DNA of 53,767 nt, taken from the NCBI GenBank assembly GCA_029778515.1, contig JAKOQD010000352.1, positions 1 through 53,767 of the forward strand, given 5' to 3'. The notes under the pieces are model-generated. The model saw only the letters and a list, made by a program, of their open reading frames with translations, was not told the DNA's origin and did not search any database. Of the stretch, positions 37,757 to 49,087 are shown in pieces (the stretch's first letter is position 1; the number at the start of each line of letters is the position of its first letter). This DNA comes from Actinomycetes bacterium. GTDB taxonomy: Bacteria; Actinomycetota; Actinomycetes; Propionibacteriales; Propionibacteriaceae. The position numbers and the translations under genes were made by a program.

Positions 37757-39975
37757 AGCCCCAACCTAGCGTTTGGGATTCCGTTCGGGGGGAGGTCTTG
37801 GCCGACCGTGTCGGGAGCGTCCGCAACGTCGGCTTCGGCCTCGTCCGGGGTGACCGGCGAGACCGGCACCGGGCGGACGCCGGTAAGCACCTCGGCACCG
37901 AAGACGACCACCGTCCGCGCCGGCAGCGTGACCGTCGATCCGGGGGAGAGCCGCTTTCGCGGCAGCTCGCCGGACGTACCGGTGTGGGCGAGGATGCGGT
38001 AAGCGAGTGCCCATGGCGCACCCGGCAGCGACAGCTCGACCGGCTCCCAGCCGGAGTGGAAGTAGATGAGCAGCGCCTGACTACCGTCCGACAGGTATTC
38101 GCCGAGGGTACGGCGACCCGGGTCGTGCCACTGCTCGGTGGTCATCTCGGTGCCGCTCTCGGCGAACCAGGCGATCTGGGAGCGGCCCAGGCCGTGACCG
38201 GATCCGTCCGTCACCTCGCCGTGGGATCGCCAGCCCTCTGGTCGCAGCAGCGGGTAGTCGGCGCGAAGCTGCAGCAGCGCTCGGGTGAGTTCCTCCTGCT
38301 CGCTCCAGTCATCCTGGGAGTACCAGTTCACCCAGGACACCGGCGAGTCCTGGCAGTAGGCGTTGTTGTTGCCGATCTGGGTGCGGCCCATCTCGTCACC
38401 TGCGGTGATCATCGGGATGCCCGCGCTGAGCAGCAGGGTGGCCATCATGTTGCGGGCCGTGCGCTGCCGGGACGCGATAATCGTCGGATCGTCGGTCTCG
38501 CCCTCGTAGCCGTGGTTCCAGGAACGGTTGTCGTCGGCCCCGTCGCGGTTGCGTTCGGCGTTCGCCTCGTTGTGCTTGAGGTCGTAGGTGACCAGGTCGC
38601 GCATGGTGAAGCCGTCGTGCGCGGTGACGAAGTTCACCGATGAGGTCGCCGGCCGTCCGCCGTGGTCGTAGATGTCGGAGGAGCCGCACAGCCGGGTGGC
38701 CAGCTCCTGCACGCCCGGGATGGCGCCGCGCCAGAAGTCGCGGGCGAAGCTACGGAAGCGGTCGTTCCACTCCGACCAGCCCTTGCCCCAGCGTCCGACC
38801 TGGTAGCCGTAGGGGCCCAGGTCCCACGGCTCGGAAATCATCACCTTTCCGGCCAGGACGGGGTCGGCGGCCACCAGTCGCTTGAACTCGTGGTTCTGGT
38901 CGACGTGGTGGGCGTGGTCGCGGATAAGCGTGGTCTGCAGGTCGAAACGGAACCCGTCCACACCCATCTCGGTGACCCAGTAGCGCAATGAGTCGAGTAC
39001 CAGCTTGAGCACTCCGGGCTTGGAGGTGTCGACGGCGTTGCCGCAGCCGGTGACGTCGTAGTCGTTGCGCTTGTCGTCGGTCAGCCGGTAGTACGCGGCG
39101 TGGTCGATGCCGCGGAAGCTAAGGGTCGGGCCGTCGTGGCCACCCTCGCCGGTGTGGTTGTAGACCACGTCCAGGATGACCGCGATGCCGGAATCGTGCA
39201 GTGCGGAGACCATCTCCTTGAACTCGGACACCTGCTCGCCGAGGGTGCCGGACGACGAGTAGGCCGCGTGCGGAGCGAAAAAGCCGAGGGTGTTGTATCC
39301 CCAGTAGTTCACCAGCCCGCGTCCGACCACGAACGGCTCGGAGACGAAGTGGTGCAACGGGAGGAACTCGACCGCGTTGACACCGAGCTTCAGCAGGTGG
39401 TCGATGACTGCTGGATACGCCATGCCGGCATAGGTGCCGCGCAGGTGTTCGGGCACCGCCGGGTGCAGCTGGGTGTAGCCCTTCAGGTGCGCTTCGTAGA
39501 TGACCAGTTCGGATTCGCGCAACGGACGTGACAGCGGACGCGGCGCGTCGGAATCGGCCACCACGACACTCAGCGGGACGGCGGCGAACGAGTCGGTGGG
39601 ATCGGGCAGGAAGTTGGACCCCGGGGTGTGGTCGGTGATCGGGCCCGAGTAGTCGACGCCGCCGGTGATCGCGCGGGCGTAGGGGTCGAGCAGCAGCTTG
39701 GCCGGGTTGAATCGTGCGCCGGTCTCCGGCGACCACTTGCCATGCACCCGGTACCCGTACCGCTGTCCGGCCCCGACTGCAGGGACGAATACTTCCCAGA
39801 CTCCGGCATCGTCAGCAACCAGGTCGTGGTTCGTCTGCCGACGATGCTCGTCGATCAGGGCGAGTTCCACCCGGGTGGCGCGCGGCGCCCACAGCGAGAA
39901 CAGCGTGCCCTCCGCTGTGACCTGTGCACCGAGGGAGGTGTCGCCGCTCGGGTGAGTCTGTTCGGACTGAGTCAT
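37753..39975 (-). CDS. glgX: Glycogen debranching enzyme (GlgX/TreX-type isoamylase)
   Basis: 740 residues from ATG 39975, with GCAGGAG as ribosome site. It hydrolyses alpha-1,6 branches. An N-terminal CBM48-type domain (GTLFSLWAPRATRVELALI) is followed by the GH13_11 barrel, with nucleophile Asp in GVDGFRFDLQTTL near 343, acid Glu in VMISEPWDLG near 381, and FVTAHDGFTMRDL. The C-terminal about 40 residues (VTPDEAEADVADAPD) are acidic and unique. First gene of the five-gene minus-strand operon. It sits with synthesis genes, so remodelling rather than pure breakdown is likely. Confidence 0.95.
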   Translation of the reverse strand: MTQSEQTHPSGDTSLGAQVTAEGTLFSLWAPRATRVELALIDEHRRQTNHDLVADDAGVWEVFVPAVGAGQRYGYRVHGKWSPETGARFNPAKLLLDPYARAITGGVDYSGPITDHTPGSNFLPDPTDSFAAVPLSVVVADSDAPRPLSRPLRESELVIYEAHLKGYTQLHPAVPEHLRGTYAGMAYPAVIDHLLKLGVNAVEFLPLHHFVSEPFVVGRGLVNYWGYNTLGFFAPHAAYSSSGTLGEQVSEFKEMVSALHDSGIAVILDVVYNHTGEGGHDGPTLSFRGIDHAAYYRLTDDKRNDYDVTGCGNAVDTSKPGVLKLVLDSLRYWVTEMGVDGFRFDLQTTLIRDHAHHVDQNHEFKRLVAADPVLAGKVMISEPWDLGPYGYQVGRWGKGWSEWNDRFRSFARDFWRGAIPGVQELATRLCGSSDIYDHGGRPATSSVNFVTAHDGFTMRDLVTYDLKHNEANAERNRDGADDNRSWNHGYEGETDDPTIIASRQRTARNMMATLLLSAGIPMITAGDEMGRTQIGNNNAYCQDSPVSWVNWYSQDDWSEQEELTRALLQLRADYPLLRPEGWRSHGEVTDGSGHGLGRSQIAWFAESGTEMTTEQWHDPGRRTLGEYLSDGSQALLIYFHSGWEPVELSLPGAPWALAYRILAHTGTSGELPRKRLSPGSTVTLPARTVVVFGAEVLTGVRPVPVSPVTPDEAEADVADAPDTVGQDLPPNGIPNARLGL

Positions 39976-40089
39976 TGACCAATCTCCTGCAATAGTTCGC
40001 ACAACAGTGTGGCCTAACCTGAGTCAGGGTGCACTAAAGCGCGCCCGCATACGCGAAAACGATTCAGCAACGATTCAGGAAGCGCACAT

Positions 40090-41214
40090 TTGACCAGTCG
40101 CAGCTATCTCGACCACGCCGCCGGCTCGCCAGCCCTGCCGGAGGTGGTCGCGGCTGTGGCCGCAACACTGCCGCTGGCAGGCAACCCGAGCTCGCTGCAC
40201 GCGTCCGGGCGAGCGGCGCGCCGCCTGCTCGAGGAGTCGCGGGAGTCGCTGGCGGATCACCTGGGGGCACTGCCCACCGAGGTGGTCTTCACCTCGGGCG
40301 GTACCGAGGCGAACAACCTGGCTCTGCTGGGCGGCGCCACCGACGGCCGCCCGGTGGTGGCGCTGTCGGCGATCGAACACCCTTCGGTGGCTGCCGCGCG
40401 GACGCGGCTGGAGACGGTCACCCTGCCGGTGGCAGCGTCGGGTCACGTGGAGCCGGCGGTGGTTGCCGAGTTGCTGACCGACCGGGTCGGACTCACCTCG
40501 GTGATGTGGGTGAACAACGAGACCGGCGCGATCCAGCCGGTCGCCGAGGTGGCGGACGCGGCGCACGCGGCCGGGTCCCTCGCGCACAGCGACGCGGTAC
40601 AGGCCTTCGGTCACCTACCGATCGATTTCGCGGCCAGCAACCTCGATCTGCTCACGGTGTCCGGCCACAAGCTCGGCGCCCCAGTTGGGATCGGGGCGCT
40701 GGTGGTGCGACGCGGGGTGAAACTGCGGCCGACCGGGTTCGGCGGCGGGCAGGAGGCGCGCTTGCGGTCGGGGTCGGTGCCGGTGGCGCTGGCGGTTGGC
40801 TTTGCCACCGCGGCACGGGTGGCGATCGAGCGACAGGCCGCGGAGGCGGAGCGGCTCGGTGAGTTGCGCAACCTGTTGATCAGTGGTGCCCTGGCCGGCG
40901 TGGCCGGCTGCCGCGCTAACACCGTGGCCCCCTGCTCGCCCGCGATCGTGAACCTCACCTTCGAAGACGTTCGGGCCGATGACGTGCTGCTGTTGCTGGA
41001 CGCCGCCGGCATCGACGCGTCGACTGGCTCGGCGTGCACGGCCGGCGTCCACCAGCCCAGCGAGGTGCTGCTGGCGATGGGCCGAGGTGTTGCGGACGCG
41101 TCCGCCAGCCTGCGGTTCTCGTTCGGACCGACGACCACGCGAGCAGAGATCGAAGCGCTGGTGAAGCTGCTGCCCGGGGTGGTGGCACGGGCGCGAGCAG
41201 CGTCCGCGACGTAG
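40090..41214 (+). CDS. Cysteine desulfurase (NifS/IscS family)
   Basis: 374 residues from TTG 40090, with AGGAAG as ribosome site. A PLP enzyme that takes sulfur from cysteine. YLDHAAGSP head, the PLP lysine K194 in [10 protein letters not shown], and the persulfide cysteine C316 in [12 protein letters not shown]. The immediate downstream gene mnmA makes 2-thiouridine, so this enzyme probably supplies its sulfur. A pair of 9-bp direct repeats ACGATTCAG (40059, 40070) lies just before the ribosome site. Confidence 0.95.
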   Translation: MTSRSYLDHAAGSPALPEVVAAVAATLPLAGNPSSLHASGRAARRLLEESRESLADHLGALPTEVVFTSGGTEANNLALLGGATDGRPVVALSAIEHPSVAAARTRLETVTLPVAASGHVEPAVVAELLTDRVGLTSVMWVNNETGAIQPVAEVADAAHAAGSLAHSDAVQAFGHLPIDFAASNLDLLTVSGHKLGAPVGIGALVVRRGVKLRPTGFGGGQEARLRSGSVPVALAVGFATAARVAIERQAAEAERLGELRNLLISGALAGVAGCRANTVAPCSPAIVNLTFEDVRADDVLLLLDAAGIDASTGSACTAGVHQPSEVLLAMGRGVADASASLRFSFGPTTTRAEIEALVKLLPGVVARARAASAT

Positions 41215-41216
41215 AC

Positions 41217-41264
41217 TCCTCGGGGCCATCTGCCCGGCTGGTCGAGCCACCAGCCGTCCGAGGA
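41217..41264 (+). promoter_or_regulatory. Leader stem-loop before mnmA
   Basis: TCCTCGG (41217-41223) pairs with CCGAGGA (41258-41264), and inside it CTGGT (41238-41242) pairs with ACCAG (41249-41253). It fills the 70-bp gap after the desulfurase stop and ends before the GGAAGGAAG ribosome site of mnmA. A TAGACT box at 41212 could be a -10. Role not evident. Confidence 0.4.
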
Positions 41265-41284
41265 AGACCTGGAAGGAAGACCGC

Positions 41285-42415
41285 ATGCGCGTACTGGCGG
41301 CGATGTCCGGCGGAGTCGACTCCGCCGTTGCGGCCGCGCGCCTGGTCGACGCGGGACATGAGGTGGTCGGCGTCCACCTCGCGCTAGCCAAGAACTCCGA
41401 GGCCTACCGCAGCGGCGCCCGCGGCTGCTGCTCGCTGGAGGACTCGCACGACGCGCGCCGGGCCGCCGACGCCCTCGGTATCCCCTTCTATGTTTGGGAC
41501 TTCGCCGAACGCTTCGCTGCCGACGTGGTGGCCGACTTCGTCGATGAGTATGCGGCCGGCCGCACGCCGAACCCCTGCCTGCGCTGCAACGAGAAGATCA
41601 AGTTCGCCGCGGTGCTCGAACGCGGCCGGGCGCTCGGCTTCGACGCGGTTGCGACCGGGCACTATGCCCGGATCGAGCGAAGTGGCGACACGGTTTCGCT
41701 CTATCGCTCGCCCGAGCCCGCCAAGGACCAGTCCTACGTGCTGGGTGTCCTGGACGCCGACCAGTTGCGGCACTCGCTCTTCCCGCTCGGCGCCGACACT
41801 GCGAAGGCCGAGGTGCGGGCAGAAGCCGCGGCGCGCGGGCTGTTAGTGGCCAGGAAGCCGGACAGCCACGACATCTGCTTCATCCCGACCGGCGACACCG
41901 CCGGTTTCCTGCGCTCGCGGCTGGGTTCGCAAGTCGGGGACATCGTCGACGAGACCGGAGACGTGGTGGGCGCGCACTCGGGGTATCAGCAGTTCACCGT
42001 CGGACAGCGGCACGGCCTGCACCTTTCGGTGCCGGCAGCGGACGGACGCCCGCGCTATGTGCTGCGGATCGACCCGGTGGCGAACACCGTGCAGGTCGGC
42101 CCGCGCGAGCGCCTTGCGGTGCAAACGATCGAAGCGATCCGGCCGACCTGGACGGAGGGTTTCGTGGCGGGCGCCTGGCGCGGACTGGTGCAGGTGCGCG
42201 CCCACGGCGAGGCGATGCCTGCGACCATCCACGTCGTAACAATCCCGGAGGAGCTTTCCGAGGAACGAGGAAAGCGTCACGAAGGGCCGCCGCCTGCCTG
42301 CGTCCGCATCGTCCTGGACCAGCCGGCTCTTGGTATCGCCCCTGGTCAGGCCGCGGTCTACTACGACGGCGACCGCGTGGTCGGCAGCGCAACGATCTCC
42401 GCTACGGCGGCCTGA
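41285..42415 (+). CDS. mnmA: tRNA-specific 2-thiouridylase
   Basis: 376 residues. It thiolates U34 of Lys, Glu and Gln tRNAs. PP-loop [11 protein letters not shown] at the start, catalytic Cys in [12 protein letters not shown], second Cys in [12 protein letters not shown], and C-terminal beta-barrels. Residues about 319-335 ([18 protein letters not shown]) look like an insertion relative to the usual short loop between [14 protein letters not shown] and [17 protein letters not shown]; a small palindrome lies in the DNA for it. The stop overlaps the next gene by 1 nt. Confidence 0.96.
   Translation: MRVLAAMSGGVDSAVAAARLVDAGHEVVGVHLALAKNSEAYRSGARGCCSLEDSHDARRAADALGIPFYVWDFAERFAADVVADFVDEYAAGRTPNPCLRCNEKIKFAAVLERGRALGFDAVATGHYARIERSGDTVSLYRSPEPAKDQSYVLGVLDADQLRHSLFPLGADTAKAEVRAEAAARGLLVARKPDSHDICFIPTGDTAGFLRSRLGSQVGDIVDETGDVVGAHSGYQQFTVGQRHGLHLSVPAADGRPRYVLRIDPVANTVQVGPRERLAVQTIEAIRPTWTEGFVAGAWRGLVQVRAHGEAMPATIHVVTIPEELSEERGKRHEGPPPACVRIVLDQPALGIAPGQAAVYYDGDRVVGSATISATAA
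42253..42275. repeat. Short palindrome inside mnmA
   Basis: GCTTTCC (42253-42259), nine bases GAGGAACGA, then GGAAAGC (42269-42275). It codes for the charged LSEERGK stretch of the apparent insertion, in frame. Confidence 0.6.
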
Positions 42416-43446
42416 TGGTCGCCTTCACCGGCTTGGGCTCGCTACCCGGTACCGACTTCGGTGCGGCCCTGCGAATGACCTTCGACAAGGTGCCCGAGCT
42501 GCCCTACCTTCCGGAGCTGCCCGCGCGCGGTCCCTGGGCCGCGATGATCGGACGCGGGCTCGGCCTGCCCAGCGGGCTGCCGGCCAGCCTTGAGGCCGGT
42601 GAGTGGCGGTTGACCGACGCGCCCGGGGTGGACCAGCGGCGTGCCCGAGCCACCTGGCGTGATGATCTCGACCGCCTGGAGGAGATCGGTGATGGTTACA
42701 CGGGTTGGTTCAAGGTGGCGGTCGCGGGGCCGTGGACGCTTTCGGCCGCGCTCGCGGTGGCGCACACCGGAAGGGTGCTCGCCGACCTCGGCGCCCGCCG
42801 CGACCTGGCCGGCGCACTGGCCGACGGAATCGGTGAACTGCTGGTTGACCTGGGCAAACGCCTACCCGGTGCGCGCCTGATCCTGCAGGTCGACGAGCCG
42901 GCCTTGCCAGCGGTCGCCGCCGGGGCGGTGCCGACGCCGGGCGGCTACTTCCGGCATCGAGCGGTGGACCTCCCGGAAGTCTGCCGGTCGCTCGGCCTGC
43001 TGACCGCTGAACCAGCGCGACGAGGCCTTGCGGTGCGGACGGTGTTGCACAGTTGCGCCCCCTGGCAGCGGCCGGGCGGCTGGCCGCTGGGATCGCTACT
43101 GCACGGCGATAGCACGTCCGCGGGATTCGACGGCATCTCGCTCGACCTCGACCAGCTCAAAACCGCCGACTGGGACGCGTTGGCAGCAGCCGCGGACGCT
43201 GGCGCCGAGCTCTATCTGGGCTGCCTGCCGACGTCCGCCAGCCCCCGTCCGCTGGAGGTCGACGCGACGCGCGTCCGTGCGCTGCGGGCGCTGGAACGCA
43301 TCGGTGCGGACTCTGGAATCTCGGGCCGGTTGGTGTTGACTCCAGCCTGCGGCCTTGCCGGCTGGACCAGCGCCGAGGTCAGCCGGGGTTTCGAGGTGCT
43401 GAACGTCGCGTCCACTCAGCTTGCGGAACAGCTCAGCGGCGGGTAG
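42415..43446 (+). CDS. Cobalamin-independent methionine synthase-like (MetE C-terminal family) protein
   Basis: 343 residues. It resembles the catalytic C-terminal half of MetE only: a TIM barrel with FTGLGSLPGTD, LILQVDEPALPAV, the H-x-C of VLHSCAPW, and the late Cys of LVLTPACGLAGW, which could bind zinc as in MetE. Mycobacteria carry the same short family next to ligA. It may use a methyl donor other than methyl-tetrahydrofolate. It is coupled to mnmA (TGATG). Confidence 0.88.
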   Translation: MVAFTGLGSLPGTDFGAALRMTFDKVPELPYLPELPARGPWAAMIGRGLGLPSGLPASLEAGEWRLTDAPGVDQRRARATWRDDLDRLEEIGDGYTGWFKVAVAGPWTLSAALAVAHTGRVLADLGARRDLAGALADGIGELLVDLGKRLPGARLILQVDEPALPAVAAGAVPTPGGYFRHRAVDLPEVCRSLGLLTAEPARRGLAVRTVLHSCAPWQRPGGWPLGSLLHGDSTSAGFDGISLDLDQLKTADWDALAAAADAGAELYLGCLPTSASPRPLEVDATRVRALRALERIGADSGISGRLVLTPACGLAGWTSAEVSRGFEVLNVASTQLAEQLSGG

Positions 43447-43548
43447 CCGCTCGGCCATCAAAGTGCGGGTTCTCAGCCCTCCTGCAGCCGCGACAGGCCA
43501 CATTTCGACTCCCGTGCCGACCGGTGTCGCAGTGTCGGAGCCTCGCGC

Positions 43549-45630
<2,082 letters not shown>

Positions 45631-45639
45631 GATCTGGAC

Positions 45640-45843
45640 GTGCCCGAAGGCTTGAACTCCGACCTGAACCTGAATGTCGGCGCGCCGCCGCGCGTGCGTC
45701 CCGGCATGGGGGAGTGGGGCCCGCAGGAGGTGCCCACCACCCGGCAGAAGCGCCGCATGCGCTGGTGGACCCTGCTCGCCCTGTTGGGCGTGCTGGCCGC
45801 CGTGGTCGGCTACGGCTACTGGATGTACACCATCCTGCGTTGA
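45640..45843 (+). CDS. Small single-helix membrane protein after ligA
   Basis: 67 residues, GTG start 9 nt after ligA with an AGGAT ribosome site. A polar head is followed by a basic patch RQKRRMRWW and one transmembrane helix (TLLALLGVLAAVVGYGYWMY), N-terminus inside by the positive-inside rule. No family recognised. Its last five codons and stop form the left arm of a long hairpin. Confidence 0.65.
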   Translation: MPEGLNSDLNLNVGAPPRVRPGMGEWGPQEVPTTRQKRRMRWWTLLALLGVLAAVVGYGYWMYTILR

Positions 45844-45879
45844 GCGGGAACGCAGTTCCCGGTCAACGCAGGATGGTGT
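45827..45879 (+). terminator. Long hairpin at the end of the ligA unit
   Basis: ACACCATCCTGCGTTGA (45827-45843) pairs perfectly with TCAACGCAGGATGGTGT (45863-45879), and CGGGAAC (45845-45851) with GTTCCCG (45855-45861), loop GCA. That makes 24 pairs with a single G-G mismatch. The left arm overlaps the 3' end of the coding sequence including its stop codon. Confidence 0.75.
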
Positions 45880-45970
45880 TGACGAGGGCCGCGCCAGCGG
45901 GCCGAGGAACACACCCTAGTTCGGCTTTGGGTGAAGTAGCGGTGCGCTCGGACGTAACGAGTCAGCCGGC

Positions 45971-46310
45971 TCAGGTACCGAGCGCCGCGAGCCGACGTTG
46001 TCGGAACCGGCGCTCCGGATCGGTGGGCGCGAGTTCGATCGCCTCACGGTAGTGCCGTTCGGCTTCGCGGACGCGGCCGCAGCGTCGGCACAGGTCGGCT
46101 TGGGCCGCCGGCAGGAGGTGGTGTCCGGCCAGCGCACCGGACGCCGCGAGCTCCGCCAGTGCGCCGAGTCCAGCTTCCGGGCCGACGGCCATCCCGACGG
46201 CGATGGCGCGGTTGAGCTCGATGAACGGTGTGTCGGGCAGTTGGTGGTACAGCGCGAGGATCGCCGCCCAATCGGTGTCGGCGGAATCCTGTGCTCGCGC
46301 GGGCGGAACC
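45971..46310 (-). pseudogene. C-terminal remnant of an ECF sigma factor (DUF6596 type)
   Basis: Reading the minus strand gives DTDWAAILALYHQLPDTPFIELNRAIAVG, then a long helical-repeat tail (GALAGHHLLPAAQADLCRRCGRVREAERHYREAIELAP) ending RLAALGT. This is the C-terminal TPR-like half of sigma-24 proteins with a DUF6596 domain. The sigma-2 and sigma-4 regions are absent and upstream sequence is out of frame, so the gene is broken. The flanking stretch between 45880 and 45970 shows nothing. Confidence 0.8.
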
Positions 46311-46382
46311 CAGAGATTGCCAAGAGCCGGGCACGGGCAGCCGGAGTGCCCTGGTACGTCCCGTCTCGACCGGTCGTTCCGG

Positions 46383-46445
46383 GGTTTGCCGACCCTGCGA
46401 GCGTTGCTCGGTCAGTAGGACGAAGGTGACATGGTTGGTGATCAT
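46383..46445 (-). pseudogene. 5' end of a broken gene with a strong ribosome site
   Basis: ATG 46445 follows AGGAGG with good spacing and reads MITNHVTFVLLTEQRSQ. The frame then runs out of phase into the sigma-factor remnant. It looks like the start of a neighbour that was joined to the sigma fragment by a deletion. Family not recognisable; end coordinate approximate. Confidence 0.4.
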
Positions 46446-46544
46446 TGGAACCTCCTCACCTCCACGACGGACGGCGTTGCGGCAGATCGACAAATCCCCA
46501 GATCGCCGGGCCATCGTTCTGACCCGGGCTCGTTCCGCAGGCTG

Positions 46545-47183
46545 CTAGAGAGCCAGCGCCGCCAGGTGGTTGAGGCGAGCCAGCTCAGACTTCAGGAACT
46601 CGGGCCCGCCCCGGCGGGCCAGCACGATCGTCGCGTCGGTGCGGAACGGCGCGACCGCGATGATGGTGTCGCCCCAGCCGGACAGCCAACCCTCCGGCAG
46701 TTCCAGGTCATGCAGTTGATCCAGGGCCCCGAAGCCGGCGACGTCCGCGGGCGTCAGGTCAGGTGCCAGCTCGGTCTGGATCAGGACCTCGCCGGTGCGT
46801 CGATCGACGAGGACCGCCCAGGACACGCGGAAGACCGCGGGCGCTTCCAGGGTGAGGATCTCCTCGGCGTGCTCGGGATCCTCGGTCATGGCATTGAGCA
46901 CATCCACGTCGGCCTGCAGACCCCACGACTCGGGATAGTGCGAAAGCCACACCACCTCGACGCCCGGGACCGTGCTGCAGGCGGTGATCAGCGAATCGGC
47001 CGCGACCGTCGCCGGCAACTCCACCATGAAGTCGTCGATCGCGAAACCCTCGTACTTCTCGACGATCTCTACCGCGTTGATGTCAGCGTGCACGAGGCCC
47101 ATCGCGGTGGCCACCGCGCCCAGCGAACCGGGACGGTCAGGCAGCACCACTCGCAGCAAGAACACCGGCCTAGTGTCGCTCAT
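46545..47183 (-). CDS. ACT-domain amino-acid-binding protein
   Basis: 212 residues from ATG 47183 (MSDTRPVFLLRVVLPDRPGSLGAVATAMG). An N-terminal ACT domain, the usual regulatory amino-acid-binding fold, has the LPDRPGSLG turn and SADINAVE-like strand HADINAVEIVE. A C-terminal domain of unknown type ends VLARRGGPEFLKSELARLNHLAAL. The same family lies between ligA and gatC in Mycobacterium tuberculosis. It is divergent from gatC with an 81-bp gap. Ligand unknown. Confidence 0.88.
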   Translation of the reverse strand: MSDTRPVFLLRVVLPDRPGSLGAVATAMGLVHADINAVEIVEKYEGFAIDDFMVELPATVAADSLITACSTVPGVEVVWLSHYPESWGLQADVDVLNAMTEDPEHAEEILTLEAPAVFRVSWAVLVDRRTGEVLIQTELAPDLTPADVAGFGALDQLHDLELPEGWLSGWGDTIIAVAPFRTDATIVLARRGGPEFLKSELARLNHLAALAL

Positions 47184-47264
47184 CCGTGTTACAGGGGTGT
47201 CACCGGGCGCCGATAAGCTGAGGGCTCGCGCGGCGCGGCCGCTTGATCGCAGGAGGAGTTCACC

Positions 47265-47561
47265 TTGGCTTTGACCACTGGCGATGTCGGTCGTCTCGGC
47301 GAGTTGGCGCGCATCCGGCTGACCCCAGACGAGCTGGCGCACCTGGCCCCACAGCTCGACGTGATCCTGCAATCGGTGGCTACGGTCACCGAAGTGGCCA
47401 CGGCGGACGTGCCGCCGACGTCGCATGCGCTGCCGCTGACCAACGTGTTTCGCGACGACGTGGTCACGCCGTCGCTGCCGGTGGCGGCTGTGCTCGCGGC
47501 CGCACCCGCAACCGAAGACAACCGGTTCCGCGTGCCGCGCATCCTCGGGGAGGAGGCATGA
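47265..47561 (+). CDS. gatC: Asp-tRNA(Asn)/Glu-tRNA(Gln) amidotransferase subunit C
   Basis: 98 residues from TTG 47265, chosen for the AGGAGG site 8 nt upstream. GatC is a belt that stabilises the GatA-GatB complex. It starts [17 protein letters not shown] and ends in [11 protein letters not shown], both typical. Its stop overlaps gatA as ATGA. A -10-like TAAGCT lies at 47213. Confidence 0.95.
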   Translation: MALTTGDVGRLGELARIRLTPDELAHLAPQLDVILQSVATVTEVATADVPPTSHALPLTNVFRDDVVTPSLPVAAVLAAAPATEDNRFRVPRILGEEA

Positions 47562-49087
47562 GCGCGCTGCTGCGCGCCGGCGCCACTGAGCTGGCCGGCC
47601 TGATCGCGTCCGGCGAAGTCAGCGCCCGTGAGGTCACCGCCGCCCACCTCGACCAGATCGCAGCCGTCGACGACCGGGTGAAGGCCTTCCTGCATGTGGA
47701 CGGCGAGCGGGCGCTCGCTTCCGCCGATGCCGTGGACGCCAAGCGCGCCGCGGGGGAGAAGCTCGGCCCGCTGGCCGGCGTCCCGCTAGCGATGAAGGAC
47801 ATCTTCACCATGCAGGGTGCGCCGACCACCTGCGGCTCGCGCATCCTCGAAGGCTGGATGCCGCCCTACAACTCCACGATCACCGACAAGCTGCTGGCCG
47901 CGGACGTGATCGTGCTCGGCAAGACCAACATGGACGAGTTCGCGATGGGCTCATCCACCGAGAACTCCGGCTACTTCGCCACCCACAACCCGTGGGACAA
48001 CGCGCTTATCCCGGGTGGTTCCGGTGGCGGTTCGGCCGCGGCGCTGGCCGCGTTCGAGGCGCCGCTGGCCATCGGCACCGATACCGGCGGCTCGATCCGG
48101 CAGCCCGCGTCGGTCACCGGCACAGTCGGCGTGAAACCAACCTACGGCGGCACCTCACGCTACGGCGTGGTGGCGATGGCGTCGTCGCTGGACACGCCTG
48201 GTCCGTGCGCGCGCAATGTGCGCGATGCGGCGCTGCTGCACAGCGTGATCGGTGGCTGGGATCCACGCGACTCCACGTCGATCAATGCACCGCTGCCCGA
48301 TCTGCTGGGCGCGGTCGAACGCGCGGATGTGGCCGGCATGCGGATCGGCGTCGTCACCGAATTCGGCGGCGAGGGCTACCAGCCCGGCGTCGAGCAGCGG
48401 TTCAGTGAGGCGCTCGCAGTGCTGGAGCAGTTGGGTGCACAGATCGTCGAGGTGTCCTGCCCGAACTTCGAGTACGCCCTGGCCGCGTACTACCTGATCA
48501 TGCCGAGTGAGGTCAGCTCCAACCTGGCCCGTTTCGATGCCATGCGCTACGGACTGCGGGTCGGTGACGACGGCGTAAACAGCGTCGAAGAGGTGATGAA
48601 CCTGACCCGCGGTGCCGGTTTCGGAGCCGAGGCCAAGCGGCGAATCATCATCGGCACCTACGCACTCTCGTCCGGCTATTACGACGCCTACTACGGCTCG
48701 GCCCAGAAGGTACGGACGCTGATCAAGCGTGACTTCGACGCAGCCTTCGACAAGGTGGACGTCCTGGTGTCGCCGACCACGCCGACGACGGCCTTCCCGA
48801 TCGGCGAACGGGTCGACGACCCGCTGGCGATGTACAAGGCCGACCTGTGCACGATCCCGTCAAACCTGGCCGGCAACTGCGCGCTGTCCCTTCCGGTCGG
48901 GCTCAGTCCCGACAACGGGCTACCGGTCGGCTTCCAGGTGATGGCGCCGGTGCTGGCCGACGACCGGCTGTACCGGATTGGTGCCGCACTGGAGGCTGAA
49001 CTGAACCGCAACTGGGGCGCCAGCCTGCTCGACCAGTTCGCCGACTCGCCCGCCGGGGCCTACCTGAACGTTGGGAGCATCCGATGA
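47558..49087 (+). CDS. gatA: Asp-tRNA(Asn)/Glu-tRNA(Gln) amidotransferase subunit A
   Basis: 509 residues from ATG 47558. The amidase subunit releases ammonia from glutamine. Amidase-signature triad: Lys in AMKDIF, cis-Ser in [12 protein letters not shown], and nucleophile Ser in [32 protein letters not shown] is also typical. Its ends overlap gatC and gatB by 4 nt each. Confidence 0.98.
   Translation: MSALLRAGATELAGLIASGEVSAREVTAAHLDQIAAVDDRVKAFLHVDGERALASADAVDAKRAAGEKLGPLAGVPLAMKDIFTMQGAPTTCGSRILEGWMPPYNSTITDKLLAADVIVLGKTNMDEFAMGSSTENSGYFATHNPWDNALIPGGSGGGSAAALAAFEAPLAIGTDTGGSIRQPASVTGTVGVKPTYGGTSRYGVVAMASSLDTPGPCARNVRDAALLHSVIGGWDPRDSTSINAPLPDLLGAVERADVAGMRIGVVTEFGGEGYQPGVEQRFSEALAVLEQLGAQIVEVSCPNFEYALAAYYLIMPSEVSSNLARFDAMRYGLRVGDDGVNSVEEVMNLTRGAGFGAEAKRRIIIGTYALSSGYYDAYYGSAQKVRTLIKRDFDAAFDKVDVLVSPTTPTTAFPIGERVDDPLAMYKADLCTIPSNLAGNCALSLPVGLSPDNGLPVGFQVMAPVLADDRLYRIGAALEAELNRNWGASLLDQFADSPAGAYLNVGSIR

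Noticed and set aside
41217..41264. Known riboswitch class before mnmA
   Set aside because: The stem-loop is short and shows no SAM, TPP or other consensus core.
46044..46514. 156-codon minus-strand frame as an intact gene
   Set aside because: After the first about 20 residues it is a shifted-frame shadow of the sigma-factor remnant.
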